Assembly: GCF_013141765.1 (NCBI RefSeq)
Contig: NZ_WHOD01000097.1
Location: forward strand, 107,341-171,340
Direction of reading: 5' to 3'
Source of the DNA: Paenibacillus foliorum
GTDB taxonomy: Bacteria > Bacillota > Bacilli > Paenibacillales > NBRC-103111
Length of the DNA: 64,000 nt
Position numbers and translations under genes: made by a program. The notes under the pieces are model-generated. The model ran no database searches. It was not told the DNA's origin and saw only the letters and a list, made by a program, of their open reading frames with translations. Shown here one piece after another: positions 53,147 to 63,200 of this stretch. Each line of letters starts with the position of its first letter. Position 1 is the stretch's first letter.

Positions 53147-54673
53147 ATGATTTTATCAAAAAAGGGTCGTAAATCATTCACCGCATCCGTAGTCCTGCTG
53201 CTCTCAACCAGTCTTGTGTTGTCGGCATGCGGCAGCGGGGACGGAAAAAGCGCAGAGACGAACGGGAAGGCTGCACAGACAGATAACGGACAGCCTTTCA
53301 AAATCAGCATCATGAGTAATATGTTCTCGGAGCCACCGAACCCTGAGGGCGAAATTCAGAAGAAAATGGAAGCGTTCACGAACACCAAGCTCCAATTCAC
53401 CTGGGTCCCTGCAAGCACTTACAAAGAGAAGGTTAACGCTACTGTAGCTTCGGGCGAGCTTCCGATGGTTATATTGATTGGCAACAATAAAGATTCCAAC
53501 ATTGTATCAGCAGTAGAGTCAGGCATGTTCTGGGAAGTCGGGCCTTACTTGAAGGATTATCCGTTTCTCAACAAAATGAATAAAGATGTGCTCAACAACG
53601 TTTCAGTTAACGGCAAAATATATGGTCTGTTCCGTGAGCGTGATATTGCAACTCAAGGAATCACGTATCGCAAGGATTGGCTAGATAATGCCGGCTTGCA
53701 GGAGCCTAAAACCATCGACGACCTGTATAATGTATTAAAAGCGTTTACGTTCAACGACCCTGACAAAAATGGGAAAAACGATACCGTTGGCTTAACCGAG
53801 GATAAATTGCTGGCAGGGCTTCCTATGATAAGCACCTTTATGGGTGCTCCGAACGGATGGCTGCAGAAGGATGGCAAATTCACGCCTGATTTCATGTCAC
53901 CTGAATATGTGCAAGCGATGAAGTTCTACAAGAAGCTGTATGATGAGAAAATTCTCGTTCAGGATTTCGCCGTACTGAATAATCAGCAGAAGCGGGATGT
54001 GTTCAAGCAAGGTAAAGCTGGAGCTTACATGGGCAGCATGAATGATGCACCGGATTTATACTCGTCCCTTATCAAAGCGTTTCCAGATTCCAAAATGGAC
54101 ATCATAGGCAGTGTAAAGGGGCCGAACGGGGATAAATCTCTAGGCGGCACAGGATATAATGGCTTATATATGTTCCCGAAATCAAGCGTGAAGACCGAAG
54201 CGGATTTGAAAAAAATTCTGGCTTTCTTCGATAAATTGACGGATCAGAAAATGATCGACTTAACAGGCTGGGGTATTGAAGGCAGACACTATAAAACCGA
54301 GAATGGGAAACCGACCTTCATTGATCAAAAGCTATGGGATACTGAATCCAATTCGAACTATAACCAGCTACTAATTACGAAGCCAACTGCCAAAACACCA
54401 GGCGAGGAAACAGCGCTAGAAAAGAAACGAAATGCTATTATACCTGAATTAGCTAAATTTGCTGTCATCAACCCTACTAACGCGTTGGTTTCACAGACGC
54501 AAAATTTAAAGGGTGTTGAGCTGCAAACGGCTATCGATGATGCCAAAACCAAATTCATCTACGGCAAGCTAGATGAAGCGGGCTGGCAGAAGGCTATCGA
54601 CGATTGGCGCAAAAATGGCGGCGATAAGATTATGGAAGAATACGCAGCTAGCTTAGCGAAATCGAAGAAATAG
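53147..54673 (+). CDS. Sugar-binding lipoprotein, LplA/LipO-type
   Basis: A 508-residue extracellular solute-binding lipoprotein. The signal peptide ends in the lipobox LVLSACG (cysteine near residue 27). Typical segments are FTNTKLQFTWVPASTYKEKVNATVASGELP, ITYRKDWLDNAGLQEPKTIDDLY and DPDKNGKNDTVGLT, the last resembling the calcium-like loop common in this group. Third gene of the importer; the bound sugar is unknown. Confidence 0.9.
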   Translation: MILSKKGRKSFTASVVLLLSTSLVLSACGSGDGKSAETNGKAAQTDNGQPFKISIMSNMFSEPPNPEGEIQKKMEAFTNTKLQFTWVPASTYKEKVNATVASGELPMVILIGNNKDSNIVSAVESGMFWEVGPYLKDYPFLNKMNKDVLNNVSVNGKIYGLFRERDIATQGITYRKDWLDNAGLQEPKTIDDLYNVLKAFTFNDPDKNGKNDTVGLTEDKLLAGLPMISTFMGAPNGWLQKDGKFTPDFMSPEYVQAMKFYKKLYDEKILVQDFAVLNNQQKRDVFKQGKAGAYMGSMNDAPDLYSSLIKAFPDSKMDIIGSVKGPNGDKSLGGTGYNGLYMFPKSSVKTEADLKKILAFFDKLTDQKMIDLTGWGIEGRHYKTENGKPTFIDQKLWDTESNSNYNQLLITKPTAKTPGEETALEKKRNAIIPELAKFAVINPTNALVSQTQNLKGVELQTAIDDAKTKFIYGKLDEAGWQKAIDDWRKNGGDKIMEEYAASLAKSKK

Positions 54674-55212
54674 TAAGATGTTAAGAGCAACTTGCCACAA
54701 GTAAGCTTAGAAGTTGGATTTCCCTTGTCTGCAGAAGAAGGCGGGAATAGATCAAAAAAACAAAAACGGTAGCGCTAGGGTGAACCCTGATGCTACCGTT
54801 TTTTGCTGTTATAATCTCGAGCCTCCTCTGATCATCAGCCTGCACAATATCCTGCAGAAATGCAGTTATTTTCTACTGAAATTTTCTGTTCAGTGAAAAG
54901 AACTGCGAAAGTACATCAATTTTCATGCAAAACGATCCGGCTCAGCTAAGAATGAAAAAAGAATGTACATTTGCATGAATTCACGAAGACTGCCGATAAA
55001 ATGGTCAAAAGGCTGTATAGATACAGGTTTTGTAGGAAGGCAATGGCTTTGAACAATGTGTTGAGCGCTGCCATTGCCGTTTGTAAGGTCTTGTCAAGCG
55101 CTGAGCTGGGTATGGAGCCGAAATTGAATGACTTCGACAAGTGCTACTTTAGGTTTCGAGCCATATATTAGGCTCAAAAATGTGTAAAAGCGCCGAATTC
55201 GACATCCCATTA
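54674..55212. other. Intergenic region between importer and membrane protein gene
   Basis: 540 bases. A terminator lies at 54761-54804. A stretch near 54850-54950 (CTGCAGAAATGCAG, TTTTCTACTGAAATTTTCTG) looks like intergenic repeat material. Two overlapping antisense frames of about 65 codons around 54950-55170 lack ribosome sites and are not called. Confidence 0.5.
54761..54804 (+). terminator. Terminator of the sugar importer operon
   Basis: CAAAAACGGTAGC pairs with GCTACCGTTTTTTG, enclosing AGGGTGAACCCT, with T-run. Confidence 0.88.
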
Positions 55213-56970
55213 CTATTGTGCTATATCCGTAACAGTAACCTTATACTCGTAAAGCTGAGAAGGGGCTTTTCTCACTTCCTCAAGGCCAGTATAAGTACCG
55301 GTGATTGTGGCTGGTCCTGTTTTGAACTTGAATTTGCCGTTTAGTGTTATATAGCCGTTGCTAAGCTGAACGGTAGCCTTGTTGTCCTCAACAGAGGTGA
55401 TCGTAACTTGGAAGCGAACCTTCTCGTTTTTATGACTCGTAAGCTCGGCTAGTGGAATTTCAATGAAGTCCACATTAGTTTTGGCGAATACATACCGGTT
55501 GTCGCGGTACTCGTAGTAAGCCTTGCGTCCTGCGCCCTCACCTGCCGGATTGTCCAAAACGAGTGTTCCGGAGCGGTCTATATCCATTTTATCAGCCTCG
55601 ATGTCCAGAATCTTGCGCATTTGCGTTGACTTTACTTCATAGGCGATGTATCGTGCTTTTCGATTTTTCGATGCCGCTTCGATAAGTAGAGCTGGGGTAT
55701 CCGGTTTGGCATCCCCAAGCTGCTCCGACCATTGGATCGTTTTTATAGTAAGTCCTTTGTCCAACTCAGCTTGAGCGGTCTCGATTTTTTGATCCGTCAG
55801 CAAGCGTGCCATTACTATAGCTTTGTTATCCACTAAGCCGGCTGCAAGCAGTTTGGTACCTCCCGTTGATTTAGCGCTGATGACATTAGTGAACTTGACC
55901 TCATTGCCAGCTGCTTTGCGCAGCAGCTGGAGCGGATCGGTCTCAAGCCAGAGCTGCTCGGTGCTGCTAACCTCTTTTTGCGTATCCTGATACTTATCCA
56001 ATACGTTGTATAAGGCAATAGCATCCGCGAATTTACGGGAAGTAATGAGCTGATCGGCACGGTCAAACTGCTTGCGTATGTTGGTTTGAACATATGCAAG
56101 TACCTTGGATGAAGAGCCGCCTAGCTCTTTATAGGCTTGATAAGTCCGGGCCTTGCTGATGAAGCCGGGCAAGTCGTTTTTGGTGAGCAGCTTGGCAAGC
56201 TCGCTCTGTGCGTAAGCTTCCACTTTAGGCAGCAGCCAAGGTGCGTCAACACCGTTAGAATCATAAAACTTGCGGATTCGCACCGCATCCTTCAGGACGT
56301 CTTCATAAGCTTTATTCTTGAAGACGACATCCAGTCGGGCTTGATCGTATCTTTCAAGCAGCTTGCTTAGCTGCTGTTTTTTGTTTTTCTCATCCGTGAA
56401 GTAGGCAGCTGGCAGCTGTAGGAGATAGATTATTGCGTTATCGCTGTCGAACGTTTTCTTGCTAATATCAGCCTCCAAGCTTTGGATGAGTGTCTGCTTG
56501 CTATTGGTGAATACCTCGGTGAACCGTTCGTCTATCTTATTGGTGGAGGCCATGTCGGCAAACCGCTTTTTGGCAGCCTCATCCTGTGAGGCTATTTCTG
56601 CCACTTTAGTCTGGAAGGCTTCGTAGCTCTTCAGCAGCAGGTTGATGTCGTTGGCCCCCTCCGCTGCAGCTAAATCCGCCTCGAGTGCGCCGAAGTATCG
56701 CTTTAGCTCTGTCACCGGCCTTAACGCTGAGAGCGCCTCAGCTGTCTCACTTTCTTTATAATTAATGCTGTTAATGCTCTGAGCTTTTGTATAGGCTTCT
56801 TCCGCTTCAAGATCGCTGCCCGCTGCCTGCAGCGAGGCTGCTTCAGCGTACAGCTTGGTTTTCATCCAGCTGTTATATCCCTTGTAAGCGGCTAAGCACA
56901 GCATAATGGCAAGCAGCATAGCAGCTACATTGCGGCTTCGTATGGAGCGGTTGTACATGGAAGCAGACAT
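55213..56970 (-). CDS. Large membrane-anchored protein of the tubulin-like locus, unknown function
   Basis: A 585-residue protein with one N-terminal helix (residues 14-31, VAAMLLAIMLCLAAYKG) and no cleavage site, so it is probably anchored with the bulk outside. Residues 40-340 are helical and rich in A, K, D and E, with TPR/coiled-coil-like runs (LEAEEAYTKAQSINS). Residues 340-520 look like a mixed alpha/beta domain. The last 85 residues look beta-rich (VRFQVTITSVEDNKATVQLSNGYITL). AAAGGAGGC precedes the ATG. It is the last gene of a three-gene unit divergent from the VWA and tubulin-like genes. I do not recognise its family. Confidence 0.78.
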   Translation of the reverse strand: MSASMYNRSIRSRNVAAMLLAIMLCLAAYKGYNSWMKTKLYAEAASLQAAGSDLEAEEAYTKAQSINSINYKESETAEALSALRPVTELKRYFGALEADLAAAEGANDINLLLKSYEAFQTKVAEIASQDEAAKKRFADMASTNKIDERFTEVFTNSKQTLIQSLEADISKKTFDSDNAIIYLLQLPAAYFTDEKNKKQQLSKLLERYDQARLDVVFKNKAYEDVLKDAVRIRKFYDSNGVDAPWLLPKVEAYAQSELAKLLTKNDLPGFISKARTYQAYKELGGSSSKVLAYVQTNIRKQFDRADQLITSRKFADAIALYNVLDKYQDTQKEVSSTEQLWLETDPLQLLRKAAGNEVKFTNVISAKSTGGTKLLAAGLVDNKAIVMARLLTDQKIETAQAELDKGLTIKTIQWSEQLGDAKPDTPALLIEAASKNRKARYIAYEVKSTQMRKILDIEADKMDIDRSGTLVLDNPAGEGAGRKAYYEYRDNRYVFAKTNVDFIEIPLAELTSHKNEKVRFQVTITSVEDNKATVQLSNGYITLNGKFKFKTGPATITGTYTGLEEVRKAPSQLYEYKVTVTDIAQ

Positions 56971-57059
56971 TTCAAGCCTCCTTTCTTTTAAATATGGAAC
57001 TCATACTTCATGGGACCAATTTTTGCCCGTGAAGCTGGCCTCGCAAGCTTCGCGCAACC

Positions 57060-58013
57060 TTATAATAATCCTTGGAATTCCGGATCTGTCTCATATTTCT
57101 GCTTTACCAATTCCTTAACCCTAGGGTAAAGCTGGGGATAGGAATCTGGACTGCCCGCGACCAATCGACATAGCCTGATCAACCTCTCGCGCTGCAAGTC
57201 ATCTACATAATCAGCAATCATCTGCTGATATTGAATGACATATGCATTAACACGCAGGGCTGCGGTCACTACCAGCCCCATTACAGCACGGCCACCCTCC
57301 ATTGCCTCGATCTCTGCTCGGTGCTTAAATGTATAGTCGATGACATTACGTTTAACAAGCTCAGGGCTTACCTTGCTTACTTCAAATAAATAGCGGATAA
57401 AATCCGGATCAAACTCGTCAGGTACAAGTGTGCTTAATTCAAGATCCATATCTTTACGAAGTACAAAATGATTTAGACACATAAGCTTCAGGATTTTTAC
57501 CTGATTGCCGCTGATTAAATAGCCAATTTCTCTCAGCTTCTCGTAGGCGAGCTTGAAGTTATTAGACTTCAAATCGTTGGCTGCGTCCTCGGTGTCGCGA
57601 AGCAAGCCTTCGCGTATGGCAGCATTTTCGTGCAGCAGCAGTTCTTGTACCGTTCGCTTCTCCAAATAGGGGACATACGGCCTGCGGATTAGAAAATACG
57701 CCACAATAAGCGCAGCTCCTGCAAGCAGCGAGATGGCCATCTCCATAAAGCTGCGGGCCAAAACACAAGCGGCGAGGCTTGCCGTGCTGATAATCAATAC
57801 GTCCCTTTGCGTGTTGCGTTGCAGGATGTATCTGGTTAGCACCTGAAGATCGAGAAATTTGCCTTCTGCACCGCACTGCAGGCAGCGGTCTTCCCATAGA
57901 GTGGAGTAATTGCCGCAACTTTTACACTGTTTCAAACGTTGAAAGGTGTGGCTGGTCGCTCGGGTTTTGCGAAAGTGCGCTGCAATCTTATTTGCCAGGG
58001 TGTTCACCGCCAT
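57060..58013 (-). CDS. Zinc-ribbon membrane protein of the tubulin-like locus
   Basis: A 317-residue protein. A zinc ribbon is formed by C30-x2-C33 and C44-x2-C47 (QCKSCGNYSTLWEDRCLQCG). Two membrane helices cover about residues 72-110 (IISTASLAACVLARSF; AISLLAGAALIVAYFLI). The C-terminal 200 residues are helical and cytoplasmic-looking (AANDLKSNNFKLAYEKLREIGYL; LELSTLVPDEFDPDFIRYLFEVS). There is no close-spaced ribosome site; the start overlaps the preceding small gene by 26 bases, suggesting coupled translation. Family unknown to me; the ribbon may be a protein-interaction module. Confidence 0.78.
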   Translation of the reverse strand: MAVNTLANKIAAHFRKTRATSHTFQRLKQCKSCGNYSTLWEDRCLQCGAEGKFLDLQVLTRYILQRNTQRDVLIISTASLAACVLARSFMEMAISLLAGAALIVAYFLIRRPYVPYLEKRTVQELLLHENAAIREGLLRDTEDAANDLKSNNFKLAYEKLREIGYLISGNQVKILKLMCLNHFVLRKDMDLELSTLVPDEFDPDFIRYLFEVSKVSPELVKRNVIDYTFKHRAEIEAMEGGRAVMGLVVTAALRVNAYVIQYQQMIADYVDDLQRERLIRLCRLVAGSPDSYPQLYPRVKELVKQKYETDPEFQGLL

Positions 58014-58140
58014 TCAACCGGCTTTGCAGATCGGTATCTATACTTTCAAGGGAGACTGCGCTCCGTTTGATTTTATTAAATTGAACCCAGCGGTTTAGGA
58101 TAAAAATAGCGGCTAAAGCTAACAAGCAATAAGTCAGCAT
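57988..58140 (-). CDS. 50-residue membrane microprotein, first gene of the divergent unit
   Basis: A canonical AGGAGG stands 6 bases before an ATG at 58140. The product has one hydrophobic helix at the very start (MLTYCLLALAAIFILNRWVQ), then a basic step (NKIKRS) and a polar tail ending GGEHPGK. It stops at TAA 57988-57990, inside the zinc-ribbon gene. The ribosome site, membrane segment with positive-inside flank and overlap with the next gene argue for a real gene. It may be a membrane scaffold or small partner of the system. Confidence 0.7.
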   Translation of the reverse strand: MLTYCLLALAAIFILNRWVQFNKIKRSAVSLESIDTDLQSRLNGGEHPGK

Positions 58141-58163
58141 TATAATCCTCCTATTTAAAAGTT

Positions 58164-58186
58164 GTTCAAAAGTTGACTTTTTGAAC
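58164..58186 (-). promoter_or_regulatory. Inverted repeat in the leader of the microprotein gene
   Basis: GTTCAAAA (58164-58171) and TTTTGAAC (58179-58186) flank GTTGACT, 24-46 bases before the microprotein start. It could be an operator or an mRNA hairpin close to the ribosome site. Confidence 0.4.
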
Positions 58187-58233
58187 TCGTACTAGTAGAC
58201 ACATGAAGACCCGTGTTATGAAACTATTAAATC

Positions 58234-58249
58234 ATGATAAGAATATCAT
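58234..58249. promoter_or_regulatory. Palindrome in the shared intergenic region of the tubulin-like locus
   Basis: ATGATA-AGAA-TATCAT, a perfect 6-4-6 palindrome, lies between the divergent microprotein and VWA genes. Its place makes it a candidate common operator for both directions. Confidence 0.5.
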
Positions 58250-58399
58250 AAGAGTGGGAACAGTGGAATTTTACGTGTTAAAAGATTAATATGAGAAGTA
58301 GAAAGATAATTCTATTTTACTGCCACATTTACCAATTACCTACAAAACTAGACCGCCGGTTCGACAAACCCGGTTATTGAGAATTCGGAGGATTAACGC

Positions 58400-60181
58400 G
58401 TGAGAACAAATAAAATGATAATAACCTTGACCGCAGCTATACTCAGTCTGCTGCTATGCTTGCCGCTCAGTGGATTTGCTGCCCCTGCTGCCGGTGATAC
58501 CAAAATAGATGCGGTACTGTCTGTAGATGTAAGCAGCTCTATGAACGAAAGCGATGTTAATAAAGTAAGCTTTGAAGCGATGAAAATGTTTATCGATATG
58601 GCCTCCGTACAAGGAGATAAAATTGGTGTAGTTGCTTATACCGATCAGATTTTGCGGGAGAAGGCGCTACTTAAGATCAGCGGTGTGCAGGACAAGCAGA
58701 ATCTCAAATCGTTTATAGATCAATTGACGAGAGGACCCTATACAGATGTTGCAGTCGGGGTTAATGAAGCTGTAAAAGTATTAGAGTCCGGCGGAGGAGA
58801 GGCAGGCCATGTGCCGCTAATCGTGCTTCTAACGGACGGTAACAATTCGTTAAACACAGGCAAGAGCCAGGAGCAGTCCGATCAGGTGCTAAACCAGGCA
58901 GTGAAAAAGGCTAAGGAAAAAGGCATCCCCGTTTACACGATCGGTTTGAATGCGGACGGAAAGCTGAACAAGGATGTGCTGGAGCGGATCTCTAGCGAGA
59001 CGGGCGGTAAGCTGTTTATTACAAGCACAGCAGATAATTTGCCGAAAATTCTGAGTGAGATTTATGCGAGTCATTTGAAGCTCAAGGTGATGCCTTTAAC
59101 TGGCTTTACCGCGAATGGCGATTTTCAGGACGTGACAGTGAATATCCCGAATGCGAGTGTGCTGGAGGCTAACATTTCGATAATGTCGTCCAAGCCGGTG
59201 GAAGTGAAGCTGATTAATCCAGCAGGACAGGAACAGACTATCCCTTCGGATAAAATCGTGTATTCGTCGTCTTCCGCTTATACGTTAATTAAGCTTTTGA
59301 GCCCAGTGCAAGGGGATTGGAAGCTTAGAATTAAAGGGGTTCCGAAAGAAAAAATCGATATTAATTTAATTTATAACTACGATGTGCAGGTGTCGATGGA
59401 ACTTTCATCGTCTATATCTTATAAGCCCGGGGATGCTGTGCCGGTTAAAGCCTATTTACAAGCTAATGGACAGAAGGCGACCGATGCCAATTTATATAAA
59501 AACGCTAAGGCTACATTGATTGTTACGGATCTCGATACGAAGAAAACTATGGAATCTCCGCTCACCACGGCAGCACAGGGCTTTGAAGGTACGATGAAGG
59601 TGGCTGAAGCGCATGACTACGAGGTGAAAGTAAAGGTGGAGGATGCGAACTTCGTACGGGAGTCTCAGCCAGCATCCATTTCAGCGAAAAAGGCGGGAGC
59701 GGCTGCGCCTGCTCCAACTGCTCCGAACACCTCACCAGCCGATGCAAGCAGTGCTACACTTATCACTCCGATTGCATGGATCGGCGGGGCATTGGTGCTG
59801 CTGATTGCGGCAGCATTGTTCGCACTTTCCTTGTGGAAAAAGGCCAACAAGGGCTTTTTTGGGCAAATGGTTGTGGAAGTGAAGGACGAAGACACTGGAG
59901 AGCGGACAAGCCCGCAGTATCGCAAGCTGAATGCATTTAAGGGTAAGGTTGAACTGCATCAATTGCTGCAGCTAGCTCCAGAGTTTGCTGAGACGAAGCA
60001 GATTATTTTTAAGCCGGGTCCGGGGGATACGATAATTCTGTACAACCAATCCAGCTGCGTCATTGAAAAAGGCGGCCGCGTCTTTGATGCCGTACAGGGC
60101 AAGGAGCTTAAGAACAACGACCGAATCAAAATCTCACTTCAAAACGTAAATAAATCCATCACGATAGAATATTTGAAATAA
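58400..60181 (+). CDS. Secreted/membrane VWA-domain protein of the tubulin-like locus
   Basis: A 593-residue type I membrane protein. A signal peptide covers residues 1-28. A von Willebrand A domain (35-215) carries a complete MIDAS metal site: D43, S45 and S47 in SVDVSSSM, T115 in PYTDV and D146 in LLTDGNN. Beta-rich segments (235-430) and an Ala/Pro linker follow. One helix lies at about 454-479. A cytoplasmic domain of about 110 residues ends in an FHA-like pattern (GDTIILYNQSS; GKELKNNDRIKISL). The start is GTG 58400 after GGAGG. It is followed after 24 bases by the tubulin-like gene. The outside MIDAS and inside tail suggest a link between an external ligand and the cytoplasmic tubulin-like protein. 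Confidence 0.88.
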   Translation: MRTNKMIITLTAAILSLLLCLPLSGFAAPAAGDTKIDAVLSVDVSSSMNESDVNKVSFEAMKMFIDMASVQGDKIGVVAYTDQILREKALLKISGVQDKQNLKSFIDQLTRGPYTDVAVGVNEAVKVLESGGGEAGHVPLIVLLTDGNNSLNTGKSQEQSDQVLNQAVKKAKEKGIPVYTIGLNADGKLNKDVLERISSETGGKLFITSTADNLPKILSEIYASHLKLKVMPLTGFTANGDFQDVTVNIPNASVLEANISIMSSKPVEVKLINPAGQEQTIPSDKIVYSSSSAYTLIKLLSPVQGDWKLRIKGVPKEKIDINLIYNYDVQVSMELSSSISYKPGDAVPVKAYLQANGQKATDANLYKNAKATLIVTDLDTKKTMESPLTTAAQGFEGTMKVAEAHDYEVKVKVEDANFVRESQPASISAKKAGAAAPAPTAPNTSPADASSATLITPIAWIGGALVLLIAAALFALSLWKKANKGFFGQMVVEVKDEDTGERTSPQYRKLNAFKGKVELHQLLQLAPEFAETKQIIFKPGPGDTIILYNQSSCVIEKGGRVFDAVQGKELKNNDRIKISLQNVNKSITIEYLK

Positions 60182-60204
60182 TTTGAATCCAGGGGGCAAC
60201 CTTT

Positions 60205-63200
60205 ATGAAAGCAGTTGTAAGAGAGCATATTCAGCAGCTGGACGTGTCTTTGGGCGGTGGCATTATTAGTGATAAAATTCGTGTGGATACGATCGACAAT
60301 CCGATGCTCGTCATTGGGCTTGGCGGTACCGGAATCGATGCGCTTCTACGTCTTAAGTATCAAATTAATCGCAGATTTAAGCTGCCTGAGGATCCCTTTA
60401 CGAAGAAAAAGAAAGAGAAGCCGAACAATGTCGAGTTTCTCGCTTTGGAAACCAATGAGCATGACCGCAACAAGAAATACAAAGGGATCGGTCTTGATCC
60501 ACTGACTGAATTCGTGCTTCTGTCTAATGCCGAGATCGGAAGTGTGCTTCAGAACCGGAGCATTTTGGAGCCGTATATCCGGGAGTGGTTATCTCCTGAA
60601 TTGACGATTACGGATGGGATTAACGGAGCTTCCGGTGTCCGTCAGGCAGGTCGTTTGCTGTTATTCACCAAAATCGTGCAGGTCGTACAGACTATTGAAC
60701 GGAAGATCAAGTCGTTGTCTGTTGGTACCAACAAGAAGCTGATGGTGTTTCTGCTGACAGGACTGTCAGGAGGAACGGGAAGCGGCTGCTTCCTCGATAT
60801 TTCGTATATCGTGAGAGGCATTATTGAGCGCGATTATGGCTCTGCTGGCGTAGATAAGGTGAATGTGCTGGGTTATCTTTTTACACCGGATGTCAATCTG
60901 GCCAACAAAAGCTTAACGGAGCATTCACGCGAATATATCCGTAAAAATGGCTATGCGGCTATGAAGGAATTAGATTACTGGATGAACGTGGATGAGCGGA
61001 ATGAGCGGTTCAAGCAGCAATACGCCAATATTTTGAACGTGAACTCGCCTATGCCGCCTTTTAATCTGGCTCACCTCATTTCGGCTACGAATTTGGAAGG
61101 CAAGCTGCTCGAAAATGCCTACGACTATTGCATGAACGTGACGGCCGAAAATATTACGAACTTCATGGCAAGCGAGGATAAGCAATCCGGTGAGGAATTT
61201 GCCATCCATGACTATATAAGCAACATTCGCACGAACATTAACCAAATGCCCAAAACCTATGCAGCCAACTACCAATATAACATCCTAGGTGCGTCTTCTG
61301 CCGTGCTGCCGATTGAAGAAATGACGACGTATTTGGCTTTCAAGGTGTTCAAGCGGATGGAGAAAATGTTCGACGCAGGCCCGTCCCAAGAGGATGTGGA
61401 GAAGCTGGCGCATAAGCTGGGCATCGATCTTGACTCCGTGCATCGTGAATTTGGCAAACGAGTTCCCGAGCCTATTCCTGGCTACCAGAACAGCGAGCGA
61501 ATGAGCTATAGCAATGTGATTAAACAGCAGGTGGTTAACATCGATACCGAGCTGGAGCAGAGCTTCCTGTCGCGGGCGCGCGAGGAATACATTAAAAGCC
61601 GGAGACAGCTTCCAGGGCAGCTGAAAGAAGGCTTCACCGAGCAGATTACCAAAATGTTCCGAAATCCTGAACAGGGACCGTTCTATGTTTCTCGTATTAT
61701 TTTGCAGGATAAGGGCTTTTGTCTTCTTAAGCTGATTTCTTCTTATATTGAGGCATTAAAAGAAAGCATTTACCGCATTCCGCGTGACATTGAATCTGCT
61801 GAAGAGCAATCCTTGCAGAAAATGACCGAGGCTCGCAGCGCCTTTATTTCTAAGGATAAGAAGAAGGATGCCTACATCGAGGCCAAAATTCAGGAATGCC
61901 TGCTGCATGCCGACCGCGAGCGGATGGAACAGATGGTTGAGTTTTATGAAGATTTGTATACCTTGATCAATGACGAAAATTCTCGTATTTATCAGGTGTT
62001 TTCCGAGCTGCTGAGTGAGCTTAATAAAATATTCGAGAAGAATGGACGAATTCTGGCCAACGGCGCAGAGGAAGTAGATCATAAAGGCAACCGTACTTAT
62101 TATTGGAACGTTGTAAGTGTTCCGGACATCGCCAAACTAGTTGGTGATGTAACCAATGAGAAAAATGTGAATGATCTGATCCGGGACTTCACGAACGAAA
62201 TGCTTGTTAAGTCGAATCAATGGATTAAGGAGCAGGAAGTGGATGTCATCAGCTCGATCTCTGAGTTTTTGACCGATCATTTTGGCGATTTAATTACAAA
62301 GTCGATGGAAGAATATTTGATTATCAAGTACGGACATGAGGATTCGATTGAAAAGCTGGTTGAGTCCAAAATCTCGGGACGACTGTATGAGGAAGCCAAG
62401 CCGGTCTTCCATTTGAGCAACAGCTCGGGCAATTTTAACTTCCCTTCGTGGGGTTTTGTTTCCGTACCGGTAAAGGCGCCGAACATTTTTAAGGGTATCC
62501 GTAATTTCCAGGATAATGCGATTGCCAACTCGCGGTTTACGATTAAGGAAAGTGAAGTCAAAAATCGCATCTTCTGGCTGAACACACAAAATGGAATTCC
62601 ATTGTTCCTGTACACGCCGATGAAGGTATATGAAGAAAGCTACGAAAGAACCATTCTTGAGCCCGAAGGCATAGGCCGCCATCTTGTTCAAACAGAGAAG
62701 GTAAACTGGACGTATTTACCGTCTCCAATCCCAGAGAAATCTTGGGGAGACACGTACGAGAATAATCGGGTCAAAAAATACAATGCCGAAGTGCGCTTTT
62801 CCTTCGAGAGAGCACTTACGCTTCGCGTTATTCGTGAAAAAGGCGAAGATAGCGGTACTATTAATCGTTACGAATGCGTGTTTACAAAGCCTTTCGACAT
62901 GAACCAATTCCTAGAAGCTTATGCCTTGCAGCTATCGGCTTCGAAGCCTAATCTTGGTGAGCTGCAGCGCTGTGTCGGTGATTTGAAGCGTTTTGTGGCT
63001 GAGGGGCTTGAGGCTGAGAGCCGCAAGGATATATTTGGTAGTGTAAATTCGGAGATGGCTAAGGAAAACTTGATCCGCTCACCGGATCTGCTGAAGCTGG
63101 TGAAAGAGGAGCTTCGCAAATACGATCGGATCGCGGATAAGATCGCTGAGCTGGAGAAGCTGCTTAATGCCTATAAGGATGAAGAGAAGCTGATTGCTAA

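Noticed and set aside
54946..55171. Two antisense frames of about 65 codons
   Set aside because: Neither has a ribosome site at a proper distance and each is the shadow of the other.
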